39,214 bases of DNA, taken from NCBI GenBank assembly GCA_003833135.1, contig QZLH01000731.1, forward strand, positions 1 through 39,214. The letters are read 5' to 3'. Source of the stretch: Oehlia diaphana. Taxonomy: Eukaryota > Glomeromycota > Glomeromycetes > Glomerales > Glomeraceae. A program made the translations under genes and the position numbers. Under the pieces are notes generated by a model that worked only from the letters and a program-made list of their open reading frames with translations, was not told the origin of the DNA and did no database searches. Shown one piece after another: positions 1 through 9,400 of the stretch (position 1 is the first letter of the stretch; each line of letters begins with the position of its first letter).

Positions 1-534
1 ATATTACTGCCTCAGCCGGCGCTCTGTAATATCCGATTTCTATCTTATAACAAAAACTAGACGAATTCTCACTGAACTATCTCTATCTTTCAACACCGGC
101 CCTTTATATAACATTAAATTTTTAGGACGATTCTGTCCTTCGGACATAATCGTCTCCCGGCCAAGATCGTTTCCCGGCCAATTGTGGCGATCTGGGCACA
201 TTTGTCTATACAGCCACTTGTATTCAGCCACTTTATATCGCTAAGCTTCCGCTTTTTATCTAATCTATAAACAACCAAAATCAACTACAAGTAATCTATC
301 TAAAAATAACTAAAAATAACTAAAAGATAAAAATAGAAATAAATAAAAACGATAAAAATAAAAAAAATAAAAATAAAATAAAAAAAAAATATCCCGTGAC
401 ACTAACAATATATTGCCACTATGAAAATCCCGATGTATAAAATGGTTTTGTGAATTACATTTAGGCTGAAATAAATAAGTAATAATAATTGATATTATAT
501 AATAATTATTAATAAATATATAACGTAAACACTG
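1..534. other. Left-edge non-coding stretch
   Basis: The first 235 bases are richer in GC than the rest and carry repeated words, for example two close copies of TTGGCCGGGAAACGAT-like sequence on the minus strand. A 63-codon minus-strand ORF at 40-231 shows no recognisable domain and I do not call it a gene. From about 300 to 534 the sequence is A-rich and low in complexity, and I see no gene. Confidence 0.5.
101..110 (-). promoter_or_regulatory. Possible TATA box facing the left edge
   Basis: The minus strand reads TATATAAAGG here, followed by GC-richer sequence running off the left edge. This fits a core promoter for a gene outside the window. It rests on the motif alone. Confidence 0.25.
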
Positions 535-540
535 ACCCTA

Positions 541-1077
541 CTGAAATTTTCCATAGAGTATGTAGTTTTTTTTTTCCATGTAATAACACTAAAATTCTTT
601 TTGCAAATGATTATGTAGATTTCCACCACTTGCATACTTCATTACTAACATATAATCCTTTGTTTCAATATCTTGTGAAATACCATAAACTTCAATGATA
701 TATACCAAACTATAACATTGAAAAAGTGATTTTACCTATATTAATTATCAAAATTAAAAAATAAATGTAATAAAATATATAAATAAAATGAACTGATAAC
801 AAAAATCAATTACCTTATTTAAAAAATATTTACTAATGTTTTGTGAATTCAAAAATCTTTTTACAGCAACATCTTGACCTAACCAAGTCGCCTTATAGAT
901 AATACCAAATCCTCCTTCTGCAACATACTTAAAAATTGTAATTTGAGTATGTGGAATTTCATTTTGATTTCATATTGGCTTGCTTCATTTTGTAACAGAT
1001 CATTAATAATAGGTTCAATTCGATTCAGGTCCAATATAAATGAGAGTAATGGATTATTTAAATGAGAGCTTGACAAG
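541..1077 (-). pseudogene. Protein kinase relic (N-lobe and hinge)
   Basis: Minus-strand fragments of a protein kinase. At about 845-950 the frame reads a glycine-rich loop (AEGGFGIIYKA) followed by AVKRF, the usual ATP-binding lysine. After an AT-rich gap that looks like an intron, 600-715 reads IEVYGISQD and MLVMKYASGGNLHNHLQ, the hinge region. The copy is broken. A frame change lies near 965, a TAG follows LQKEF at about 590, the next segment (VITWKKKLHTLWKIS) is in another frame, and past about 535 the match to a kinase stops before any catalytic loop. It looks like a decayed member of the same broad kinase class as the intact gene at 19,739. A hidden splice form is less likely because the catalytic HRD and DFG motifs are missing. 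Confidence 0.75.
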
Positions 1078-1204
1078 GTCTATAGATTTTATTTTTTCCA
1101 AAATCATAAGGGGATCCACTCTAAAAAAAATGATAACAAAAAGTGGATAAATGATAATATGAATTCTTGAGGAACACTTACAACCAAAGTTTTACATCGA
1201 TCTT

Positions 1205-1545
1205 TTACTTCTTATAGTAGAATTTGATTGGTTTGTTCTTTCTTTTCTTTTGTTTGTTCCGTGAAATAGTGGATTTAGAGGGTTCTCTAGATCTTAAAGT
1301 TCTTGAGGATCTTGACGTCTAAGTTGTAACAGATGTGGAGGAATCTAGTATTATGGAATAAATGGGGTTAGCATTGTCTATACAAAATAAAATTGTTTAA
1401 ATACTAAGGTCATAATAACCTTCATCTAAAGCAGTTTCCATTTTATGTTCCAAATCTTTTTTGAGATTATCCATAAAGTAGTAAAGGCTATTCCGCCAGT
1501 ACGCCCTTCAACAATATCTGGACTTCTTAAGAGTCTTTCTCTTCC
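1205..1545 (-). pseudogene. Unrecognised coding relic
   Basis: On the minus strand one frame reads RSPDIVEGRTGGIAFTTL, then a shift leads into MDNLKKDLEHKMETALDEGY. After a probable intron around 1,380-1,410 comes a Ser/Thr/Arg/Lys-rich tail ending at TAA 1,205-1,207, interrupted by one in-frame TAG. The alternation of well-formed peptide segments with single breaks suggests a decayed gene rather than chance. I do not recognise the family. It lies just upstream, in the minus-strand sense, of the kinase relic and could be part of the same dead locus. Confidence 0.4.
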
Positions 1546-1590
1546 TGATGATTATTAAGTGAAGAAAACTTACATTAAGAGAATTTTAAG

Positions 1591-1740
1591 GGACCACAAG
1601 CAAAGCAAGCCGTACTAAGAGATACCACAATCAAATTCAAAAATTAAATACCTGGGACCACAAGCAAAGCAAAAGAGATACCACGATCAAATTCAACAAT
1701 TAAATACCTGGGACCACAAGCAAAGCAAGCCGCACTAGGA
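1591..1740. repeat. Short imperfect tandem repeat (about 56-64 bp unit)
   Basis: The word GGACCACAAGCAAAGCAA starts at 1,591, 1,655 and 1,711. Between copies the sequence GAGATACCACRATCAAATTCAA and then ATTAAATACCT is also repeated. The unit spacing is 64 then 56 bases, and the third unit is partial. Confidence 0.85.
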
Positions 1741-1745
1741 TCCCA

Positions 1746-2186
1746 AGAGAGATATAATGCCTGGGATTCCATGAGTTCACTCATTCACTCCATTTTTTTC
1801 TTGATATCTTAGTCCCGAAAGTAAAGATTTAAAATCTTAAATTTCAACAGTACATCCAAATAACATTTTAAACATAACAAATTCAAAAATGAAAAAGGAA
1901 ATGGGTTTTGTTTTTTAAATAAAGAAATATATGTTAATATTTTTTTTCACGACACAAATTAAAATATATGAAGTCACGCGGATGTTACGCGTTTTCCGTT
2001 CCTGCTTATGGAAGTTGCTTATGAAGTCATCATTATATATAGTAATGCAAACACCATATATTTTGATTACGCGTCATTGATGATACAATAAAAAAAATAT
2101 TAATGAAATGAAAGAAATAATCATATCGTCATTTTTTTCGTTAGATTAATTATTGCACTGAAAATGCTAACTTTTTGTCTTTTAAA
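1746..2186. other. AT-rich intergenic stretch with two ACGCGT hexamers
   Basis: No gene seen. ACGCGT occurs at 1,987-1,992 and 2,069-2,074, upstream of the small ORF at 2,187. In yeasts this hexamer is the MluI cell-cycle box; whether it is used here is unknown. Confidence 0.35.
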
Positions 2187-2393
2187 ATGAACTTAAACAT
2201 GATTAAGGAAAATCGAAAGGTTGATGAAGCATTCGTTGCTGACTATATCTACGTCCATGATATAGTCATGATACTTCGCAGCACCAAGGGCATCTATAGT
2301 ACGATAGGGACTGATTATGACAGGAATCCAACCGAATTGCGCAAGGAAAGTGAAGAGAATTTTAGAGGTTATAGTAGGTTTATTAAGGGATAG
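2187..2393 (+). CDS. Small hypothetical ORF, 68 aa
   Basis: An open frame from ATG 2,187 to TAG 2,391-2,393. An earlier in-frame TTG is not needed. The product is mixed and hydrophilic (segments such as DEAFVADYIYVHDIV and RNPTELRKESEENF), with no signal peptide and no domain I recognise. Composition looks more protein-like than the flanking AT-rich DNA, so it may be an exon or a leftover of a larger gene. It is on the same strand as the relic at 2,617. Confidence 0.3.
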   Translation: MNLNMIKENRKVDEAFVADYIYVHDIVMILRSTKGIYSTIGTDYDRNPTELRKESEENFRGYSRFIKG

Positions 2394-2616
2394 GATGACA
2401 GTTAGTGATGAACCCGCGTCTAAGAAGCGTCACGTGGAAGAAAGGAGATAAAAAAAAGGCGGATGTAGTCCATAATCGATAATCATAAATATTAACATAG
2501 AGGTTTGCTTAAGTAAACGGACGTCATTTATAATGGGCTAATCGTGCTATGTTCCGAACGTCGTAATTATTTTTGCGTGTATCAATAAAAAGTTTTCTTG
2601 GCAAATTTCGCTGACC

Positions 2617-2833
2617 TCGGGTGTGGGAAAATATAGCTAATTTATATGAAAAAGCTTGTATAGCAGAAGATGAATCGATAAAAGCTAATCGGACATTTGA
2701 TAATAGTACTAATGAAAAAGCCAAAGGTATAATTTATGATTGCTTCCCGACACTGTGTGGTCCGATATTTTTGATCCTGATCGACACAATAATAATATTA
2801 GCACGCGCACTAATCCTGTCTTATTTCGCCTAG
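2617..2833 (+). pseudogene. Fragment of a repetitive fungal gene family
   Basis: The frame reads WENIANLYEKACIAEDESI and KANRTFDNS, then NEKAKGIIYDCF, before running into an unrelated hydrophobic tail ending at 2,831-2,833. The pattern LYEKACxAEDxxIKAN...KKAKGxxYD recurs, as I remember it, in a high-copy uncharacterised family of Rhizophagus. If so, this copy has lost the segment between the two motifs and everything after. The family link is from memory, with no search behind it. The function of the family is unknown to me. Confidence 0.35.
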
Positions 2834-2958
2834 TATGATTTGGTTCAAAATAAGCGCAGAATGTATAAATCAAAAAAAAAAAAAAAAATTATTGCACAAT
2901 TCGTTGGATTTAAATTTATTATTAGGATATTTAAAATAAATATGAATAAATTATAAAT

Positions 2959-2964
2959 TTTATT
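2959..2964 (-). terminator. Polyadenylation signal for the F-box gene
   Basis: AATAAA on the minus strand, about 52 bases past the F-box stop codon. The position is suitable for 3'-end formation. Confidence 0.35.
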
Positions 2965-3015
2965 TCTAAAATTCATAAATAGAAAACGAATAAAATACAT
3001 AAAAAATAAATAATA

Positions 3016-4485
3016 TTAGTTTTCTTCTTCTTTTCCTTCTTCATAATAACTCCTAGTCCTAAATTTAACAACACCTAAATTTTCATAATTTTTAATTATA
3101 TTCAAATTTTCTTCATTTACTAAACTATTATAATTATAATAAAAACAATTAATACCAATTAAATTAAGTAATTTTTTTGGTAACCTATTTTTCCATCTCA
3201 TAAAAAATAAATCTAAAATTTCTGATGATACATAAGCTGAATTTGAACTATTATGTATTTTTAATTCATAAAAATTATTTGATGAATGATTTACTATAGT
3301 TTCTAATACTTTCTCAACAGTTAAATAATCACCACCACACCAAATTTTAATTCTTTCTAAATATTGACAACCAATAAAAATATTTTTTAATATATCTATT
3401 TCATCATTATTAAGAGTTACACAAAGACTTTTAAGGTTTGGACAAAAATTAGCGATAGATAAACTTAAATCTTTATCATTTTCACTTATATAAAAATTTT
3501 TAAGATTTTTTCCATTAATTTCTAAAAATCTCATCACATATTCAGGTTTTGGACAATGATAAGGAATTTTTAAAATTTGTAAATTAGGAAAATTAGAAAA
3601 TTGTAACTCTTTAAAATCTTCAAAATCTGCGCTCTCAAGGAATGAAAATACAATTTCTTGTAAATTTGGAAATAAACTAACAAATGATAATGATAAATTA
3701 GTATAATCACTACAAAGGTGTAATTTTGTTAATGTATTAGAATGATTTGTTATACTAGGTATAATATTTTCCCAACTATTACCATAATAAGCTATTAAAG
3801 TTAATTTTTTTAAATTATTTTGTAAAGTAATTAATTCTTTTAATTCACTTGAAACTTCATTACTATAAAATTCTATAGAAATTGATTGTAAATTTCGACA
3901 TGTTTGAGATAACCGATAATAAAAGTCAGAATTAAGATTTGTGCCACAATGTAATTCTGAAAGATTTCTCACTTCAAAAAAATAATTGAAAGAAAGATTA
4001 TATTGATAATGATTATATATATAAGAAAGTTTTTTCAAAGAAACTTGATTCATAAACATTTTGATAATTTCATTAGTGACTAAACAATATCTATCTTGTA
4101 AACTCAATGAGTTATTAGAAGGTACATCTCTAAGGACATTATAAACTATTTTATTAATCTCACAAATTAAAAGAACTTGACAAAATGCCGTATAATTAAA
4201 CAAAGGTGATTTTGAAGTAGGGTTTGAAATAAAAATTCCATTTTTGTATAAGATTTCTTTCGATTTATTAGGAAGACAAGCAATCAATGTACTAAGAATT
4301 GATGATGCCATTCTTAATGAACGTTCCTTATTATCCCAAAGGTCTCTCCATAAAATTCTAACTGAAACTTTACACCAAAGACGATTAACTAATAAGCACG
4401 AATGCAAAGTATTTTTATCATTTTCTAAAAATTCAACAATATTATTTAAACAGTCAGTTGGAAGTGTTGAAAGTTGATAAGTCAT
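3016..4485 (-). CDS. F-box/LRR-like protein, 489 aa
   Basis: A single open frame from ATG at 4,485 to its stop at 3,016. Residues 7-47 form an F-box: LPTDCLNNIVEFL, then LHSCLLVNRLWCKVSVRILW, with the usual Leu-Pro start and Trp-rich end. The F-box binds Skp1 and makes the protein a candidate substrate receptor of an SCF ubiquitin ligase. The rest (about 160-470) is rich in degenerate leucine-rich segments such as FPNLQEIVFSF, FPNLQILKIP and CPNLKSLCVTL, a plausible substrate-binding surface. The C-terminus is acidic (YYEEGKEEEN). There is no intron and no frame break, and the length is normal for this family. A partial second copy of its 3' end lies at 5,470. The substrate is unknown. Confidence 0.92.
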   Translation of the reverse strand: MTYQLSTLPTDCLNNIVEFLENDKNTLHSCLLVNRLWCKVSVRILWRDLWDNKERSLRMASSILSTLIACLPNKSKEILYKNGIFISNPTSKSPLFNYTAFCQVLLICEINKIVYNVLRDVPSNNSLSLQDRYCLVTNEIIKMFMNQVSLKKLSYIYNHYQYNLSFNYFFEVRNLSELHCGTNLNSDFYYRLSQTCRNLQSISIEFYSNEVSSELKELITLQNNLKKLTLIAYYGNSWENIIPSITNHSNTLTKLHLCSDYTNLSLSFVSLFPNLQEIVFSFLESADFEDFKELQFSNFPNLQILKIPYHCPKPEYVMRFLEINGKNLKNFYISENDKDLSLSIANFCPNLKSLCVTLNNDEIDILKNIFIGCQYLERIKIWCGGDYLTVEKVLETIVNHSSNNFYELKIHNSSNSAYVSSEILDLFFMRWKNRLPKKLLNLIGINCFYYNYNSLVNEENLNIIKNYENLGVVKFRTRSYYEEGKEEEN

Positions 4486-5469
4486 TTTTTTTTTTTTTTC
4501 TTCTCAATTTTTTTTTCAAGGAATTAAAAAAAAAACCACAAACACAAACACAAATAAAAATTGCGCAATTAATCTGTAACGCTATGTACGTGTAACATTT
4601 CACTCGGAATATCCTAAAATAATTAATTTGATTACGTGATCATTGTGAAACGTTATTTACTTATAATAAATGATCTGTAATCTGGCCGGAATTACTTGTA
4701 ATCTTGGCCTAAGTCTAAATAACATGATCAATGTGTGGACATAGATAATGGTCGATTAGGCATGATTCAAATTGACGATCGACTACGACTTTTTATACGT
4801 CTTTTAGGTCTGACAGTTTTAGGTTATAATTCAGCCTAAAACTGAACATGCTAATTCTGGCAGTTCAAACGTTCGACCATAAAGTATTATTGATATTGAA
4901 ATCTCTGAATTTACTCAATGCTAATTATAATGAATTAAATCAATAATCAAGACATTTAATATGGATATAACGCATTTATCTGTTTTATAGATATTAAATT
5001 CTATTTAATTGGTTTGCCATAATGTTTAAATTTGGCAAAATTAACACATAACTAGGACGGTAAAAATCAATAACCATAATCAATAACCATAAATTAATTT
5101 GTACTATAATTAAAATAAACTTTTATGATAGTAAATTTGATTTTGACTTGGAGACATAGTTAAATAATATATATACATTTTTGTTATATACAGTATATTA
5201 TCCGAATTTTACTGCGATTTAAAAATACGATCATAATATATACGATCGTTTTTAAAATCATTATTAAAGTAATTATTCTATTATTATTCTCTCTTTCATT
5301 GAATACCTTACGGGCTAAAAGTCATTAAACACTTTAACGAACGTACAAGAAACAATAATAGTAATTAATTTAAAAAAATAAAGAATGCTTTATTATAACA
5401 AAAAATATACATTATATAACGTTATAAAAAATCTAGTCTTAGATAAAAAAAAAATAATAATTATAATCA
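4486..5469. other. AT-rich intergenic region
   Basis: Non-coding sequence upstream of the F-box gene. It begins with T-rich and CAAACA-repeat sequence next to the start codon (4,486-4,555). A few GC-richer patches occur at 4,680-4,880. I see no ORF of note, no RNA gene and no clear element. Confidence 0.5.
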
Positions 5470-5604
5470 AAAAAAAATATTCTTCTTTCTCTTCTATTGA
5501 TTCTTCTTCATAATTTCTAACCACAAATTTAATTATACCTAAATTTTCATATTTTTTAATTATCATCATATTTACTTCATTTATCCCATGTTTACTAATT
5601 AATC
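5470..5604 (-). pseudogene. F-box gene relic (3' end only)
   Basis: The minus strand reads INEVNMMIIKKYENLGIIKF, then VVRNYEEESIEEKEE. This is clearly related to the last 45 or so residues of the intact F-box protein (ENLNIIKNYENLGVVKF, then YYEEGKEEEN). Nothing upstream of it (above 5,604) matches. The homology ends where the dispersed 76-bp repeat begins, so this is a truncated duplicate, not a gene. Confidence 0.8.
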
Positions 5605-5680
5605 GCCAGTGATTTTTTTGATGATATATTCATGCCTGTAATTTTTCTGATGATATATTCATGCTCACGTATTTTTATAG
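5605..5680 (+). repeat. Dispersed 76-bp repeat, copy 1
   Basis: This stretch reappears almost unchanged, in reverse orientation, at 38,756-38,832. It contains an internal near-duplication of TGATGATATATTCATGC. Its left edge coincides with the break in the F-box relic, which suggests an insertion or an end of a mobile element. Confidence 0.8.
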
Positions 5681-5780
5681 TTTATTTATACCTCTCCCAC
5701 TCTCTCCTATCATTGGACGGTAGTCTCCATGCGCATAAATATCCTGATTTTTACGGCTGCGCCGTGAAAATTCCTTTCTT

Positions 5781-6060
5781 TGGGTTGCATTCATTTCGAT
5801 GACAATCATTCACCACCAACTATTTCACCAACAAATGTTTCACAGACAGGCCATTTCGCAGACAAATGTTTCACCAACAATCATTCCACGCACCTCAAGT
5901 TAGTGTTAGATAAGGGAATTAGGGTTAGCCAGGATTAGGGTTAGGATAAGATTAGGATAACGGATTAAGATTTCAAAACTTTCGTGAAATTTTGGTGAAA
6001 TGATTGTTTGTCGGTAAAATAATTATCAGTGAAAAGATTGTTGGTGAAATGAACCATACC
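5781..6060. mobile_element. Foldback/MITE-like element, copy 1
   Basis: Left arm (5,781-5,890) is built of the motif TTTCACCAACAA and variants. The right arm (5,975-6,060) reads the same motif in reverse complement (TTGTTGGTGAAATGA), so the two ends form long imperfect inverted repeats. The centre (about 5,905-5,960) holds telomere-like GGGTTAGG words. The left arm and centre recur at 33,957-34,110. There is no coding capacity, which fits a non-autonomous DNA element. Confidence 0.7.
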
Positions 6061-6429
6061 CTCTTTAATTATATTTTCTATAAAAATTGTTACATCACCA
6101 GTTTGTGGGAACGTAGAATATGATGAGAAGCATAGGATTTTTAATATGCAGTCAAATTAAAAATATGAAGTCAAATTAATTTAAAAAAATAAAAATTAAA
6201 AAAATTGATTTATTGAATATTTATTACTAATTTGTTATGTGTGTTATTTATATAATTATGTCGTGTTTCTTGTTTCATATAAAATTTTTAATACGATTCT
6301 TTGTTATTTGCTTACCACATTGTTGAGCCTGTTACGACACCACCACTATCTAATAATTTTTTTAAACAAATTTTTTTTTTTTTTTTTTTGAATTACAAAT
6401 ATATGATAGATTAATATAAAATTTTTTAA
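6061..6429. other. AT-rich spacer downstream of sacsin-like gene A
   Basis: Low-complexity sequence including a long T run (6,370-6,390), just past the gene A stop codon on the minus strand. No gene seen. Confidence 0.5.
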
Positions 6430-9400
6430 TTATATATACATGAATTGTTTTAACATTTCTTTCATTTCTGATATTTCTGATCGTTCTCTATCATTTGTTG
6501 CATTGCTACACATTTCTGATAATTGCTCCTTAATAAGGATTTCATTTTCCTTAATATGTGGTTTATAAAAATCCCTCAATCGTTGTTTTACGTCATATCT
6601 TTCTAAACATTTTAGAATTTTATACAAATTATGAACACTAATACATTGACATTCCATAATAGCATCTTCTACCTTAATTCTTATTGGATCAACTTCATAG
6701 GAAACGGTTAACTTTAGCAAATCAAGTAAGAATGATACTCTAAAATTTTGCTTTTTCTCTGTTTTATAGTTATTTGCATTGCATAAAATAGAATTTATCG
6801 TATTTTCAAAAGATTGCCCATATAGCAATTGAAGGAATGCATAGAATCTATCTCTTTGATATTCTATTTTAATTTGTTCAGTGTTAGTTTTGTCACGAAA
6901 AATTTCCTCAAATTTTTTTGAAGCAGCTATATAAAAGAGAAATTTAAATAAGTATAAGAAAAAAACACGAATATCTATAATTTAAACTTAATACCTGAAA
7001 GAACATATCTGCTAGCATAGATCATTTCTCCGCCAACGGTAAAAATGGCATCATGATATCCATTTTTAGATTGCTTTGCGAGTTGGTTCTGCATAAAATT
7101 GAGCAAATTATCTTTTTGAAGTGCATTGTTCTCGCTAGAAGGAATTGGAGTAATAGAGAAACATATAAGGTCCATTCTCTTCAATGCTCTTAAACAAACT
7201 GAATTATTTTGTAATTCTGGCGGTAAAAATTTGTCTGCATTGGTAAGAATATCACAAACACTTTTGTCATATAAAGTGTTAGCTTTTACAAATTTAGTAA
7301 GTGGTTCGTTAGGTATAACTGGAAAACGTTTAAGATAATTCTCAATATTTTTATTCTCTAGAGATAGAACACGCTGCAAGAAATCAACGTAGTTTTGAGA
7401 AGGTTTTGGAAATTCTTGGGTAATATGGGTTACTATAGTTTCAAGAAATTCTAATTCATTCATAGGAGTAACACCTAATTCGGTAAGTGCATGGAAATCA
7501 GATTCGTGGTCGCATCTGTAGAAGTCAATCTTTTCATCGAAGGAAAAAAAAGGTAACTTGTTTGTAGGAAGTTTTCCAGATGTCGCATCAATGAACTTGT
7601 TTTCAGAAGAACGCACTGGCCATATGGGTAAAGACTTAAGAGCCTTCATAAATTTTACTTGTCCTTTTCCACGTGCTATCAAGGTATAAAAAATTTAAAG
7701 ATGTAAGCAAAAATTTAAATACTCTTTTAACAATTAAGAATTTTATGACTCTTCACTTGCCTATTAAATTTACAAGATCTTTCTTAATAAATGCTCTAAA
7801 ATTCTCGTAATCTTCTGGCGATAATTTGTTCGTTTTAAACCACTGTTTCATATTCGTATTTGAACGAATCCTTTCCAAAGAATCAATTACATTTTCGGAG
7901 TTACATTCAACAACACATTTTTTAAAATCTTCATGAGCACTTGCAGGGGACTCCATATTTGTTATATGTACTTGCAACTTAACTAATGCTGGAAACAATG
8001 GAAATAAATTATGTACTTTTTCAGGTATATATAAAAGAGGATTTTTCACATCAGGCCGAATAAGCATATTGGAAGGCTTAATTACTGGTAGTAGAGGGAA
8101 TGCAGAAATTCTTTTATAATCTGCACTTTCCAATCCTTGATTTAGTATTGACCAAATATTTTCAAGCCAACTTTTATTTGGAGGAGATTCACTATCCGGA
8201 TCCCACTTTAAGACTTTTAAGGTTTTTGCAGAGCTTAGCACATTTGGTAAAAGTATTGAAATCGCAGTAGCGTCAAATTTTTTGATATTATTATATGCAC
8301 AAAAATCATCATCATTAAAAACTTTTCGTAGATCACTTTGTAATTTAGTGAAGATGAATTTAGATGGACCAATATTCGGAAACAATTCTAGATGTTTTTG
8401 TTCTCCAACGTAATAAACTTCGCCAAATTTTCCAAAAGAGCCATCGCTCAATGGAACAAATGGCAATCCAGTGAGAAATGCAAAGGAATTCCTATCTTTT
8501 AGGATAAAAGCAAGCAATTTAAGCAATGACTTGGGTGTAAAAGTTGGTATTGAAGACATCATATTTCGTAAATCATCACATACTGAAGCTCCAGTAACGG
8601 GTACATATGAGAAATCTTGAGAATCTTCAGATTTAACGATTTCATTAAGATGTTCGATTTTATCTTTGTCAAGTTTCACGGCTGGAATTCCTGATCTGAC
8701 TAACATATCAACAATTGTTTCCTCTTCCGTTTCAAAAATTTTAGCATCCTCTAATGAAATGAATTGTCCACCATCAACTTTAGTCCAGAAAATCTTATGA
8801 TCTCCACAGCCAAGTTTTCTAATAACATTCAAACCATATTCTCTGTATGAGTCCATAGTTAAATTATTTCTGATTGGCCAAAGATTATTTATGGAATGTG
8901 GAACGTAATCACTATTTTTCTCGTGCCTTTCTTTTTCAAGCTCTGCAATATAATCAAGTAGTTTAACATGAAGATCTGATAAAACATTGTGTAGAAGGTA
9001 TCTATTCCATTTTGCGTCATCACAATCAGCTTGTAAGAAATCTTTTTCAGACTGTTGAATACTGTTTCTTGCGCTAGGTAAAGAAAAATTTCCATTCAAA
9101 TGAACACTCAAATTGGTATTTATTGATAGAGGTAAATAAGAATATATTTCTCCTTTGAGATCAGGGGGGTTTGGGACCTACAGACATCAATAATTACTTC
9201 AATATTATCTTGAATAAACTAATAAAAGAAAAATTAACTTACAAATTCAGCCCTTAAATCATTCAATGATTTTTCATTAGATTTAGCACGTAAAGAAGCA
9301 ACTCCACCTCTCGGCTTTATTAAATAAATAAATAAATAAACTTCGATTCTTATAAATTTAATAAAATTTAAAAATTAATTAAATTAAATATTAAAGTTAC

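Noticed and set aside
1591..1740. CRISPR-like array
   Set aside because: Only three imperfect units; the spacers are themselves repeated and the genome is eukaryotic.
5905..5960. Internal telomere tract
   Set aside because: The GGGTTAGG words are few, irregular and part of a dispersed foldback element, so they do not mark a chromosome end.
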